From positions 1-64,000 of the forward strand of contig JBCDJJ010000010.1 in NCBI GenBank assembly GCA_038747915.1: DNA of 64,000 nt. Reading direction: 5' to 3'. The stretch's first letter is position 1. Each line of letters starts with the position of its first letter. This DNA comes from JBCDAP01 sp038747915. GTDB taxonomy: Bacteria > Planctomycetota > Phycisphaerae > Phycisphaerales > UBA1924. This document shows, in pieces, positions 26,449 through 37,816 of the stretch. The position numbers were made by a program, and so were the translations under genes. Below the pieces are notes generated by a model. It worked only from the letters and a program-made list of their open reading frames with translations. It did not search any database and was not told the origin of the DNA.

Positions 26449-27096
26449 TCAGGACGCGGAGGCCGCCACGAGGTCGGTGCTGATCTGCGTGATCCCCTCG
26501 AACATCTCGCGGGCGGCCTGCACCATGAGATCCTGGTGCTCGGCGGTGAAGCTCAGCCGGAGCATCTGACGCTTGAATTCGGCCCAGTTTGCCCGCTGAG
26601 CGGTGCCGTAGGGGTCGAGATACTTGAGGCCCTTGCCGTCCTCGAGCTCGTAGACCTTCTTGAGTTTCATCGCGATGAAGCGGTTGCCGTTGTTGGAACC
26701 CTCGAGCACGTAGTGGTAGCCGAGGAGCTTGATGGGGTGCTCACGGGCCGCAGCGTCGATCTGTGCGATCAGCGCCGAGGTGCCCGGCGTCGGCTCGAGC
26801 ACCGTCGGGTCAACGCCGAAGTGCCGGAGGTCTTCCTCGGCGTAGGGCGCCTGGTACTGCTGGGCGGTGATGACCTCGGTGAACGCCGGATGAACCTCGG
26901 TGGCCCCGCGGAGGTGCGCCTCGAGGGCTTCATGCACGAGGTAGTGCTGGGCCAGGTGCGCAATGTAGGACTCGAGTGGGAGTTCACCCTTGACCATCGC
27001 GGACTGGTGCGCGTGGGTCTCGGCTGCATCGTGGAGGTCCTGTGTCTCGGCCTTGAGCCGGTCCATGATGGTTGGGGTCGTTGCGGTCTCACTCAT
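26449..27096 (-). CDS. Biliverdin-producing heme oxygenase
   Basis: A 215-residue all-helical protein of the heme oxygenase fold, which opens heme to biliverdin, CO and iron. The proximal-ligand region LKAETQDLHDAAE matches the ExTxxxHxxxE pattern of HO enzymes (candidate axial His in DLHD), and LLGYHYVLEGSNNGNRFIA matches the distal-helix 'YVxEGSxxG' segment of bacterial enzymes. The length fits. Upstream, hsp20 is separated by a terminator, so it probably has its own promoter. A role in iron recovery or bilin supply is inferred from the family only. Confidence 0.8.
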   Translation of the reverse strand: MSETATTPTIMDRLKAETQDLHDAAETHAHQSAMVKGELPLESYIAHLAQHYLVHEALEAHLRGATEVHPAFTEVITAQQYQAPYAEEDLRHFGVDPTVLEPTPGTSALIAQIDAAAREHPIKLLGYHYVLEGSNNGNRFIAMKLKKVYELEDGKGLKYLDPYGTAQRANWAEFKRQMLRLSFTAEHQDLMVQAAREMFEGITQISTDLVAASAS

Positions 27097-27187
27097 CGCT
27101 TGAGAAGCTCCGTTGGGAGGGTGCGGCTGGGCAACGCCGCGTGGACGGCGCGAGCGAGAGAATAGGCCGGCACCCCGAAAACAGGAA

Positions 27188-27211
27188 GGCCCGCCGATGC
27201 CTCGACGGGCC
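27188..27211 (-). terminator. Terminator of hsp20
   Basis: On the minus strand GGCCCG and CGGGCC close a hairpin, followed by TTCCTGTTTT. It lies about 60 bases past the hsp20 stop and before the heme oxygenase gene. Confidence 0.6.
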
Positions 27212-27273
27212 CTCTCAGGAGAGAACGTTGAATCGATCCGGGGGTGAACGAGCCCCGAGCCCGGATCTTGCGG

Positions 27274-27708
27274 TCAGCTGCCGGCCTGCACCGGAATCTG
27301 CCGCGGACGCTCGGACTCGGCCTTCGGCACCGTCAGGGTCAGGACACCGCGGTCGAGGGTCGCCGACACCTTCTCGGCGTCGATCGCCCGGGGCACCACG
27401 AACTCGCGGACGGCACGGATGCTCCGGCGAGTGCGCGAGGGGGTGGGCTCACCCTCACCCTCGGCGTCACCAGACGAAGCGTCACGCTCCGCCCGGATTC
27501 GGACGGTGCGGCCGAGCACCTCGATGGTGATGTCCTCCGGGCCGAGGCCGGGCAGATCCGCCTCGGCGATGAACGACTCCTCCTGCTCCCAGACATGGAT
27601 CGGCAGACCCACTCGGGTGGTGGACTCCGCAGAGCGGCAAGTGACCGGCGCGAACTCGCGCTCGAGTGCCGCGAACGGGTCGAAGATGTTGCGACGGGCG
27701 AGCATCAT
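27274..27708 (-). CDS. Small heat-shock protein, Hsp20/alpha-crystallin family
   Basis: A 144-residue cytoplasmic holdase chaperone. The N-terminus FDPFAALEREF is typical of bacterial sHsps, and the alpha-crystallin domain (about 34-135) includes 'FIAEADLPGLGPEDITIEVLG' and ends with the hallmark DRGVLTLTVPKAE. A short Glu/Ser-rich insertion (SSGDAEGEGEPTPSR) lies between strands. ATG at 27708 after AGGAG; a second ATG follows at once. It diverges from clpB over a 208-bp region, so one heat-shock control region may serve both. Confidence 0.93.
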   Translation of the reverse strand: MMLARRNIFDPFAALEREFAPVTCRSAESTTRVGLPIHVWEQEESFIAEADLPGLGPEDITIEVLGRTVRIRAERDASSGDAEGEGEPTPSRTRRSIRAVREFVVPRAIDAEKVSATLDRGVLTLTVPKAESERPRQIPVQAGS

Positions 27709-27916
27709 GGTGGACTCCTTTCGGATGAGTTTCGTTGGTGCGATGCCCAGGGACTTGCAAGGCCGGTGCCACGTAGTGCCACGGCATCTCGGCCAAGAAT
27801 CCGCGGCAGACCTGCCACATCGGCAACCGCCCGGCCGATCGGGCAGGTGAAGGCGTGGTACACGGCTCCCAATGAGGGCATGCCGGTTGCAGAGACGATG
27901 GGATTAGGAGTCACAC
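27709..27916. promoter_or_regulatory. Divergent hsp20-clpB control region
   Basis: These 208 bases must carry both promoters. I see no CIRCE element and no clear sigma-32 site. A direct repeat GTGCCACG-TA-GTGCCACG (27769-27786) is the only obvious structured motif and is a candidate operator. A clear ribosome site (AAAGGAG) serves hsp20 and TAGGAG serves clpB. Confidence 0.35.
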
Positions 27917-30553
<2,637 letters not shown>

Positions 30554-30727
30554 CACGGCGGCCTTTGGTGAAATAGATATCATTTTTTCCATTCAGACCC
30601 GCTCATCTTCCGTACGTGTCGGCTTGCGATGGGGCGCGTCCACCGATTGTGGTTTCGCGTGAGTGCGCGTCCGATATACTGAGCGGCAGTAGTGAGCGTT
30701 CACAAACTCTGGCCTGGGAGATCCCAG

Positions 30728-32275
30728 ATGGCTCGGCCCACCAGCTCGGCATCATTGTGTTTCGCTCGCAGCATTCGGCCTGCTGTGGCGATCGTTCTTG
30801 CCGGTGCCTCCGGGCCGCTCACACTCGCTCAGTCTCCCGCCGATGCGAACCGCCAGGAGCGGCAGCGTGAACGCGCCATCCGCGAGACCATCGCGGACCC
30901 CAACTTCCGACTCCGCGTCGACCCCAACCTCTCGATCACCGAGCGGTCGTTCTTTGATGTGGGCGGCTCGTTCACATTCTCGACCTTGTGGATCGAGGAC
31001 GGCACGGAGGAGTACTCCCGGCTGCTCCAGCCCGAGTTCACCCTCTTCGCCCGTGCCATCATCGACGGCGCCCACCAGTTCTTCTTCCGCTCGAGGTTCG
31101 AGTACCGGGCGTTCAGCGAGGGCGACTCGTTCGACGACAACGGCGATCGATGGACCGAACCGTTCATCGACCGGTACTGGTACGACTTCAACCTTGGTCG
31201 AGCGGTCGCGGCCCAGACCGGTGTTCAGCCACAGAACAACCTCCGTTTCCGCGTCGGCCGCCAGTTCATCGACTGGGGCCAGGGCCTTGTGCTGTCGGAC
31301 GAGCTCTTCGCGGTCAACGCCACCGCGACATTCGGCAAGATCGAGGTGACCGGGCTCGCGGGCGTCACACCGACCGACGAGGCGATCATCGACTTCGACG
31401 GGTCGCGCTCGGAGTTCGACACCAACACCGAGCGTGCCTTCTTCGGCGGCGAGATCCGGTACACCACCGACAACGCCCACGAGCTGTACTTCGGGTACAT
31501 GCGCATGGAGGACTGGAACTCGGACGAGGCGCCGGCGGCCGACCTGACGGTGCTCGGCATCGCGGACACCGCTGTCGACTTCACGTACGAGGCCAACTAC
31601 TTCTCGTGGGGTGCCGAAGGCTCGATCACCTCCAACCTCGCGTACGAGGGCGAGTTCGTCTTCCAGAGCGGCCGGGCGGCCAACGACCCGACGCAGTCGA
31701 TCCCCTTCGGCGGCGAGCAAGACACCGACGACATCTCCGCCTTCGCCTTCCGCACGCAGCTCGAGTACCTCCTGGGCGACGAGCGTCGCACGCGATTCGA
31801 GTTCGAGGTGCTGGGCGCCTCGGGCGATGACGATCGCCTGATCTCGACTGACACCGTGTTCGGCAACCGACCGGGCACCGACGACAACGCCTTCAACTCG
31901 CTCGGTTTCGTGAATACCGGCCTTGCGTTCTCGCCGGCGTTCAGCAACCTGCTTGTCTTCCGCATCGGTGGCTCGACGTTCCCGATCGTCGAGAACGAGC
32001 TGTTCCGGAATCTTCAGGTTGGCATGGACATCTTCATCCACAACAAGCTCGATCAGGACGGTCCGATCGACGAGACCACCGGCGAAGACCTGCCGCGCGG
32101 CGATGGCGAGGACCAGTTCTTCCTCGGGCTGGAGACCGACTTCTCGCTCAACTGGCGGGTCTCGTCGGACTTCTCGATCACCGGCCGGTACGGCGTGTTC
32201 TTCCCGACCGAGAACGTGTTCCAAGAAAGCGACACCCGTCACTTCCTGTTCCTTGGCGCCACCGTGACTTTCTGA
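30728..32275 (+). CDS. Outer-membrane beta-barrel protein, alginate-export-like
   Basis: A 515-residue exported protein. The signal peptide (MARPTSSASLCFARSIRP, then AVAIVLAGASGPLTLAQS) is followed by alternating amphipathic strands. The motif 'NNLRFRVGRQFIDWGQGLVLSDELFAVNA' resembles the AlgE/alginate-export barrel family, and the chain ends with Phe (FLGATVTF), the C-terminal signature of outer-membrane barrels. The ATG at 30728 directly precedes the signal peptide. A TATACT at 30675-30680 could be its -10 element. It is the first of three genes with a lipoprotein and a FecR-domain protein, all secreted. The cargo is unknown. Confidence 0.75.
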   Translation: MARPTSSASLCFARSIRPAVAIVLAGASGPLTLAQSPADANRQERQRERAIRETIADPNFRLRVDPNLSITERSFFDVGGSFTFSTLWIEDGTEEYSRLLQPEFTLFARAIIDGAHQFFFRSRFEYRAFSEGDSFDDNGDRWTEPFIDRYWYDFNLGRAVAAQTGVQPQNNLRFRVGRQFIDWGQGLVLSDELFAVNATATFGKIEVTGLAGVTPTDEAIIDFDGSRSEFDTNTERAFFGGEIRYTTDNAHELYFGYMRMEDWNSDEAPAADLTVLGIADTAVDFTYEANYFSWGAEGSITSNLAYEGEFVFQSGRAANDPTQSIPFGGEQDTDDISAFAFRTQLEYLLGDERRTRFEFEVLGASGDDDRLISTDTVFGNRPGTDDNAFNSLGFVNTGLAFSPAFSNLLVFRIGGSTFPIVENELFRNLQVGMDIFIHNKLDQDGPIDETTGEDLPRGDGEDQFFLGLETDFSLNWRVSSDFSITGRYGVFFPTENVFQESDTRHFLFLGATVTF

Positions 32276-32328
32276 GCCACCGGCCGAATCTCCCCCGCAT
32301 GACCCGCGCTCCGAGAGGGACCCTGCCC

Positions 32329-32973
32329 ATGCCTCGTTACCCGCTCGCTGCCCGAATGACTATCTCCGCGGTCTCGGTTGGAGCGGCTGTCGCGCTGAGC
32401 GGGTGCGGCCGCACGATCTTCGACCGCCCGATCGATACGTCGTACGACTCGCGTACGGTCACCGGGCAGCTCGACTTCCTCGGTGCACTCCCCGAGCGGT
32501 CGGCCATCACCAACGACGAGGCGATGCACGGTGTCCTGCTCTTTGCGAACGGCACCGATCCGGCGTCCTCGTACGAGGAGCGGGTCGCGCTGCTCAAGGA
32601 GCGCCGGTGGCTCCAAAGCAGCTTCGACGAGCCCGCGAACATGTACGCCCAGCGGGGCACGGTCGCCCGCATGCTCTGCCGGGCGCTGGAAATCGACGGT
32701 GGGCTCTGGATGCACCTCACCGGCGCCCACCCTCGGTACGCCAACCGCGAGCTGATCTACGTGGGCATCATGAATGACGGCTCTCAGCAGCAGATTATCA
32801 GCGGGCTGCGATTCCTGACGATTCTTGGCCGAGCCGAGGACTACGCGATCTCCCGGGCGCTGCGGGAACGCCAGGGCGAGGCTGAAGCGGCCCCAGAGAC
32901 CTCAACCGACGCGCCGGAGATGCCCGAAGTTGGTCCCGAAGGGGCCGAAGTTGGCGCTCCAGTCGAAATCTGA
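32329..32973 (+). CDS. Putative lipoprotein
   Basis: A 214-residue protein. Its signal peptide (MPRYPLAARMTISAVSVGAA) ends in the lipobox VALSGC, so the mature N-terminal Cys would be lipidated. The mature part is mostly helical, includes 'RWLQSSFDEPANMYAQRGTVARMLC', and ends in an Ala/Glu/Pro tail. The ATG at 32329 fits the signal peptide better than the 32299 start. It lies 53 bp after the barrel gene, probably in the same operon. I do not recognise the family. Confidence 0.7.
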   Translation: MPRYPLAARMTISAVSVGAAVALSGCGRTIFDRPIDTSYDSRTVTGQLDFLGALPERSAITNDEAMHGVLLFANGTDPASSYEERVALLKERRWLQSSFDEPANMYAQRGTVARMLCRALEIDGGLWMHLTGAHPRYANRELIYVGIMNDGSQQQIISGLRFLTILGRAEDYAISRALRERQGEAEAAPETSTDAPEMPEVGPEGAEVGAPVEI

Positions 32974-33097
32974 CCGCAAACCGCATGACTCTGCCTTGCC
33001 GGGCCGCCAAGGCGATGAAACACTCAATCGAACGAACGGGCCGTGGGCGGCTTTCGCCCTCCCACTACACATGACAGGCAGAAAAGGGCGTTCCGCC

Positions 33098-35680
33098 ATG
33101 AATAGCAGTTGCATCGGGGTCGTGGGCCGCAGTGTTGCCGTGTGCTCGGTGTCCGCGTTGATTATCGCTGCGGGCTCGACCAACGCGTTGCAACCCGTCG
33201 ACGGGCCCGAACAAGCTCCCCAGGCTCAGCCGGCCACCGCACCGGCCCCCACGCCCGACGGTGCTGCTCAGCCCGGTGCAGCGCAGGCGGAGAAGCTCGA
33301 CGCGGTCGTCACGGCGGTGAACGGAAGCGTCCGCGTCACGGCCCCCGGCGGCGTCGAGCAGGTGGCCCAGGTCGGCATGGTGCTGCCCGAGGGGACGGTG
33401 ATCCAGACCGGCTTTCGCTCGCTGCTCGTGGCGGACGCGGGCGGGCAGGAACTCCGCTTCCGGCGCATGGGTCGGTTCGAGCTCTCCACCGCTGCGAAGA
33501 CGCGCGACGCCGAGGGCGAGGCGACCGATCGGGTGCAGGTCGACATCGACTACGGCCGGTTCGAGTTCGATCTGGAGGAGATCGGCGCGAAGAACGACCT
33601 GCGTGTGCGCACGCCGGAGGCCGTGCTCGCGGCGACCGGCACCGCGGGTATCGCCGATGTGGGCGCCGACGGGAGCCAGTTCGTGGGTCTCGAAGACACC
33701 TTCGTGACCGAGAATGCCTACGGCGTAACACAGAACGTCACGCCGGGTGACAGCACCGAGACCACCCCCGGGGGCGAGACCCAGACCACCACCGGCAGCA
33801 AAGAACAAGACTCCACCAACATCACGAGCGACACCAACTCGCTCAACGACAGCGAGCTCGATGCGATCGACCGCACCACGGGCGGCGGCGAAGCCGGCTC
33901 TGCCGGCGGTGCCGAATCGCAGGACCTCTCGCTCGACAACGGCTTTACCACGAGCTCGGGCGGTGTTGATGTCAACAGCATCCTCAATGCGCTGGATTTC
34001 GACGACGAGGAGACCCTGCGCCTCATCCTCGCGGCCATTGCACTGGGTGTGGAGTTCGACACCGACTTGCTTGATGAACTCGGCATCGACCTCCTCGATC
34101 CAGACGACGACATGATGATGGACATGGACGACGAGGATGACGACGACATCGTCCTGCCGCCCGTGGTCTCGCTGCGCGATCCGCGTCCTGCCGGGGACTT
34201 CGACAACGTGTTCTTCACGCTGAGCGATCCCGACAACATGGACGCCGGCACCGGCACCGATTTCCTGGTGGAAGACGTGAAGACGCTGTTCGGCGTGATC
34301 GGCAACGACGTCCCCCCGACGGCCTCGGAGTTCTTCGACGAACTCATCGACAATGCCGGCATGGTTGTGACGGGCGCCAGCGAGAACGAGGGCGGCCTGG
34401 GTGCCGTGGAGGTTGCCCCGGGCGAGTTCACACTGGTCGCGGTGCATTCGAACATCCCGGACCCGATGGGAGCGCCGAATGTTTACGCCAACGCCATCGA
34501 CGTGCGGGGTCGCGTGCCCGGCGGGGTACCGCCGAATCTCGGGCTTGGTGTGTCGCTCGATCCCGACGGCTTCGTCTCGGGTGTGACCGATCTCCAGCCA
34601 TTCGATCTGCTCGTCGACGAGTTCACCTCGGTGTACGCGCCGCTGACCGGCATCGCTGCCCTTGACTCGGGCAACCCCGAGTTGCCGTATGTCTTCGCGA
34701 TTCAGCCCGCGGCCGAGACCGGCTCGATGGGGCTCGAGTTTACGCAGCCATCGGCGCTGTACGACCTGCCGGTGGACTTCGTGCCCGGCGCCGCGATCGC
34801 GATCGATCCGGACGACTCCATCGCGATCAACTTCGGCGTGGGCGGGCCGAGCTTCCGTGCGCTCGCGGACGACCCCGCTGAGGGCTCGATCATCCTTGTG
34901 AGCGAGTTCACCCCCGTCTTCGCGCGCACCGATCCGAGCTTCGACCCGTACAACATCTCTGCGGTGCAGTACAACCACGCCAACCACGCCCTGACCGATG
35001 CGTGGGATAGCATCAGCGAGGCATCGGGAGCGGCCGGGCTGTTCGATTCATCGCAGACGCTCGATGCCGCCACGCTCATCGGCGATTCGCTGCTCATCGG
35101 TGTGACCGATCCGACGGGCTCCCTGGGAGATGGGGGCACGGTGACCTCGACCGTCGGCGTGTTCGACCTTCAGCGCGACCCCACCGACCCAGACTTTGTT
35201 CAGCTTGCCGTCACCGACGACACGCCCGACATGGAGCGGACCATCGGTGTCGCCTCCGGCAATACGGCCGCTAACGGTACCTCGCTCTCGGTGAGCATCA
35301 GCACCGGTGCGGCCGCTGTGACCGCTGCGGTCGCGGCGTCGAACTTCAACGCCGAGTTCATCGCCCAGAGCATGGACCCCATGATCATGAGCTTCCTCGC
35401 CGAGCAGCTCACCCCCACGACGCAGACCCTCGCCTACACCAACGAGATCATCGAACGGTCCGAGTTCGTCGAGAACTGGCTCATTCAGTCGGAGATCGCA
35501 CGCCGCCTCGCGAGCGGCGAACTCACGCAGTCCTATGTGGAGCAGTGCCGGCAGGCGCTCACGAACAACATGATCCTGCGAGAAGAGTTCACGAACTTCC
35601 AGAACCTCGAGTCGGGCGTTGGTCTGGCTGCCTCCGCGGTTCGGTTCGCTGCCGACGCGACGCCGGACTGCAACAACTAA
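33098..35680 (+). CDS. Secreted FecR-domain protein
   Basis: An 860-residue exported protein. After a signal peptide (MNSSCIGVVGRSVAVCSVSA) comes a Pro/Ala linker and a FecR domain (about 65-190: 'VTAVNGSVRVTAPGGVEQVA', 'GTVIQTGFRSLLVADAG', 'LRVRTPEAVLAATGTAG'). The middle is acidic, with a Thr/Gly/Ser linker and a DDDMMMDMDDEDDDDIV run. The C-terminal half is uncharacterised. Here FecR is fused to no membrane-spanning anti-sigma part, so a structural or sensory surface role is more likely than classical anti-sigma signalling. The ATG at 33098 is preferred; the 33071 ATG lacks the signal-peptide fit. Third gene after the barrel and lipoprotein genes. Confidence 0.75.
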   Translation: MNSSCIGVVGRSVAVCSVSALIIAAGSTNALQPVDGPEQAPQAQPATAPAPTPDGAAQPGAAQAEKLDAVVTAVNGSVRVTAPGGVEQVAQVGMVLPEGTVIQTGFRSLLVADAGGQELRFRRMGRFELSTAAKTRDAEGEATDRVQVDIDYGRFEFDLEEIGAKNDLRVRTPEAVLAATGTAGIADVGADGSQFVGLEDTFVTENAYGVTQNVTPGDSTETTPGGETQTTTGSKEQDSTNITSDTNSLNDSELDAIDRTTGGGEAGSAGGAESQDLSLDNGFTTSSGGVDVNSILNALDFDDEETLRLILAAIALGVEFDTDLLDELGIDLLDPDDDMMMDMDDEDDDDIVLPPVVSLRDPRPAGDFDNVFFTLSDPDNMDAGTGTDFLVEDVKTLFGVIGNDVPPTASEFFDELIDNAGMVVTGASENEGGLGAVEVAPGEFTLVAVHSNIPDPMGAPNVYANAIDVRGRVPGGVPPNLGLGVSLDPDGFVSGVTDLQPFDLLVDEFTSVYAPLTGIAALDSGNPELPYVFAIQPAAETGSMGLEFTQPSALYDLPVDFVPGAAIAIDPDDSIAINFGVGGPSFRALADDPAEGSIILVSEFTPVFARTDPSFDPYNISAVQYNHANHALTDAWDSISEASGAAGLFDSSQTLDAATLIGDSLLIGVTDPTGSLGDGGTVTSTVGVFDLQRDPTDPDFVQLAVTDDTPDMERTIGVASGNTAANGTSLSVSISTGAAAVTAAVAASNFNAEFIAQSMDPMIMSFLAEQLTPTTQTLAYTNEIIERSEFVENWLIQSEIARRLASGELTQSYVEQCRQALTNNMILREEFTNFQNLESGVGLAASAVRFAADATPDCNN

Positions 35681-35704
35681 GCCTCAACTCACCGGCGCGA
35701 TCGG

Positions 35705-36097
35705 ATGCACGTTCTTGCTCACGGTGTTGATCTCGTCGAAGTCCCCCGGCTCGCGAACATTCTCGAGCGGCACGGCGATCGATTTCTCGAGCGTGTCTTC
35801 ACCCCCGATGAGCGTTTGCGTGGCGCGGGCACACGTCGGCACGCCGAGCACCTTGCCGCCCGATTCGCAGCCAAAGAGGCGACGCTCAAAGCGATCGGCA
35901 CCGGGTGGCGCTACGGCATCGCATGGACGGACATCTCGGTGCGCACGGGCGGGGAGGGCGAACCGACGCTTCTCGTCACGGGCGATGCCGCTCGGCACGC
36001 GGCGCACCGCGGCATCGGGGGGTGGCTCGTCTCGCTCACGCACACCGAGTCCGTCGCGATGGCCTCCGTCCTCGCGCTGGGGACCGGCCCACGGTGA
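35705..36097 (+). CDS. acpS: AcpS: holo-[acyl-carrier-protein] synthase
   Basis: A 130-residue cytoplasmic phosphopantetheinyl transferase that moves 4'-phosphopantetheine from CoA to ACP. The motifs are GVDLVEVPRLANIL (Mg-binding Asp), 'RFLERVFTPDE' and RFAAKEATLKAIGTG, and the end is 'VSLTHTESVAMASVLAL'. The length is typical. The gene follows the FecR gene by 24 bp and converges on the transglutaminase-like gene. The link to that operon is probably positional only. Confidence 0.94.
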   Translation: MHVLAHGVDLVEVPRLANILERHGDRFLERVFTPDERLRGAGTRRHAEHLAARFAAKEATLKAIGTGWRYGIAWTDISVRTGGEGEPTLLVTGDAARHAAHRGIGGWLVSLTHTESVAMASVLALGTGPR

Positions 36098-36114
36098 CCA
36101 CTCACACCTCGTGC

Positions 36115-37392
36115 TCAGCCGGTGCGGCGGGTACCGGTGCGGCGCACCCAGATTTCCTGATCCTCTTTGAGCGTCTCCACGGTTCGCTGACGCCCTGACG
36201 GCGTGAACCCGATGAGGTGGGTAACCGGCGGGATGTTCGGCTCGGGGAGCCACCCCCAGAGTGCCGGGGCGCCGGCGTTCACCACCGTGGTGGGCGGGTG
36301 CCAGTGGAAGGACAAGGCGACAAGGTCTTCCGATCGCTCGTTGTTCCCGAAGAATCGCCACGGGCGATCGAGCGGTGGCGCACGGTTTCCATCATTCCGC
36401 TGAGCGATGATGTCGACCGGGATCCATTCGACGACCTCGCGCTCCGGGTTATAGAGGGCAAACTCGACCCATGCGGTCGGCATGAAGAAGTCGAAGTTGT
36501 CGCTCTCGCGCAGGTCGACACCGACGACCAGCCGTGTCGGTAGGCCGGCGGCTCGATAGACCGCGCACAGCAGGTTGGCAAGGTCGAGCGGCGGACCGCC
36601 ACCATTCTCCGCGGCGGCGATCGCGCCGGCGACGTCGAAGCCATAAATCGACGGGACGAGCGAGCCCGAGATCACATCGATGCCGCCGACTTTCTTTGGG
36701 TCGGTCGCGATCAGTGCGCCGTTCGGCTGATACGACTCGATGACTCGCGCGGCGAGCGACTTGGCGAGGACGTATGGCGTGACCTCTCGCGAGCGCCCGT
36801 TTGTCCATCGTTCGACAAGCGATGCGAACCTCGCATCATCCGATTCAATGAACAGCTGCGGCTGAAGCAGGGCGAGTGTCTCCGCGTCGAAGACCGAGTT
36901 GTCCTCCGGCCACGGGATCTGTGCAGCACGCGGTTCATCGATCTCCGTTTCGAAAATGATCGCCTCGGTGCGCACCTCGAGCCGAAGATCACGAGCGCGA
37001 AGGTTGAAGACCTCCCACACGCCGAGCACCGTGCCGCCTTGATACCCATCGGCGCGTCGCGGCTCGGCATCAACGACTCGGCCTTCGGCAAACAACTGCC
37101 CGGTGAACGTTCCTTCGAGTGATTCCTGCCACGCGGTGGTCGGTGGCACCGGGTGGACGATGCTCGCGCGCTCGACATCGATCATCACCCGTTCACGGGC
37201 CGCGGCGCCGATGAACACGTTCGGTGTGAGCAGCTGCACCTGTGAGATGAGCGTGAACTCACGGAACTGATCGCGCAGGTTCCGCACAATCGGGCCGGGG
37301 TCATCGGGCTCGCCGGTGTGCATCGGCTGGGCACCGGCGCCGGCAGCCAGGGCAGCGAAAAAACACGCTCCGAGTCGCACCATGTTCCGCAT
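36115..37392 (-). CDS. Secreted transglutaminase-fold protein, catalytic residues degenerate
   Basis: A 425-residue exported protein (signal MRNMVRLGACFFAALAAGAG). Residues about 285-345 follow the transglutaminase core: 'PLDLANLLCAVYRAAGLPTRLVVGVDL' and 'TAWVEFAL...VEWIPVDI'. In active members these read GxCxDxA...RxxGIPAR and HAWVEV...VD. Here the Cys position is Pro (PLD) and the His position is Thr (TAW), while the Asp (VD) remains. A nearby Cys (LLC) is at a different place. It is probably non-catalytic. The start has GGGAG upstream. Last of three closely packed genes (13 bp after the hemoglobin gene). Confidence 0.7.
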   Translation of the reverse strand: MRNMVRLGACFFAALAAGAGAQPMHTGEPDDPGPIVRNLRDQFREFTLISQVQLLTPNVFIGAAARERVMIDVERASIVHPVPPTTAWQESLEGTFTGQLFAEGRVVDAEPRRADGYQGGTVLGVWEVFNLRARDLRLEVRTEAIIFETEIDEPRAAQIPWPEDNSVFDAETLALLQPQLFIESDDARFASLVERWTNGRSREVTPYVLAKSLAARVIESYQPNGALIATDPKKVGGIDVISGSLVPSIYGFDVAGAIAAAENGGGPPLDLANLLCAVYRAAGLPTRLVVGVDLRESDNFDFFMPTAWVEFALYNPEREVVEWIPVDIIAQRNDGNRAPPLDRPWRFFGNNERSEDLVALSFHWHPPTTVVNAGAPALWGWLPEPNIPPVTHLIGFTPSGRQRTVETLKEDQEIWVRRTGTRRTG

Positions 37393-37405
37393 CGTTCAAC
37401 TCCCG

Positions 37406-37816
37406 TCACCGGTTCTTCATGAACCACGCGGTGTGCTCGAACCGCCCGCTGAGGAACTCCCGCAGCGCCCCCTGAACACCGACATCATCCATAGCGTTCT
37501 GCATGCACGCGAGCCAGGCCCGGACCGCGTCGTCATCGATCGGAAAGGGCATGTGGCGCATCCGGAGCCTCGGGTGACCGCGCTTCTGGATGTAGAGCTG
37601 GGGGCCACCGAGCCACCCACTCAAGAACTCGAACAGCTTGTCCCGCGACTCGGTCAGATCCTCCGGATGGATCGCGGACATGAGTTCATCCGTGGCCACG
37701 CGGTCATAGAACGCATCGGTCAGGTGTCGAACCGCCGACTCGCCGCCAAGTTGCTCGTAGGGGGTGGGCGCGTCGCCCCAGGGCGATTCGCTCGGTGCCT
37801 GCCCCTGTGGGTTCAT
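37406..37816 (-). CDS. Truncated hemoglobin, group II
   Basis: A 136-residue 2/2-fold globin. Conserved points are 'PYEQLGGESAVRHLTDAFYDRV', 'EFLSGWLGGPQLYIQKRGHPRLRMRHMPFPID' with the proximal His in MRH, and the group II Trp in AWLACMQNAM. These proteins bind O2/NO and are linked to oxidative or nitrosative stress. The ATG at 37816 forms an ATGA overlap with the upstream receiver-like gene; the longer frame to 37855 lies inside that gene. Coupling of a globin to a signalling-like domain suggests a common stimulus, which is inference. Confidence 0.92.
   Translation of the reverse strand: MNPQGQAPSESPWGDAPTPYEQLGGESAVRHLTDAFYDRVATDELMSAIHPEDLTESRDKLFEFLSGWLGGPQLYIQKRGHPRLRMRHMPFPIDDDAVRAWLACMQNAMDDVGVQGALREFLSGRFEHTAWFMKNR

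Noticed and set aside
33065..34987. 640-codon open frame opposite the FecR-domain gene
   Set aside because: Antisense shadow; the plus strand has a signal peptide and a FecR domain.
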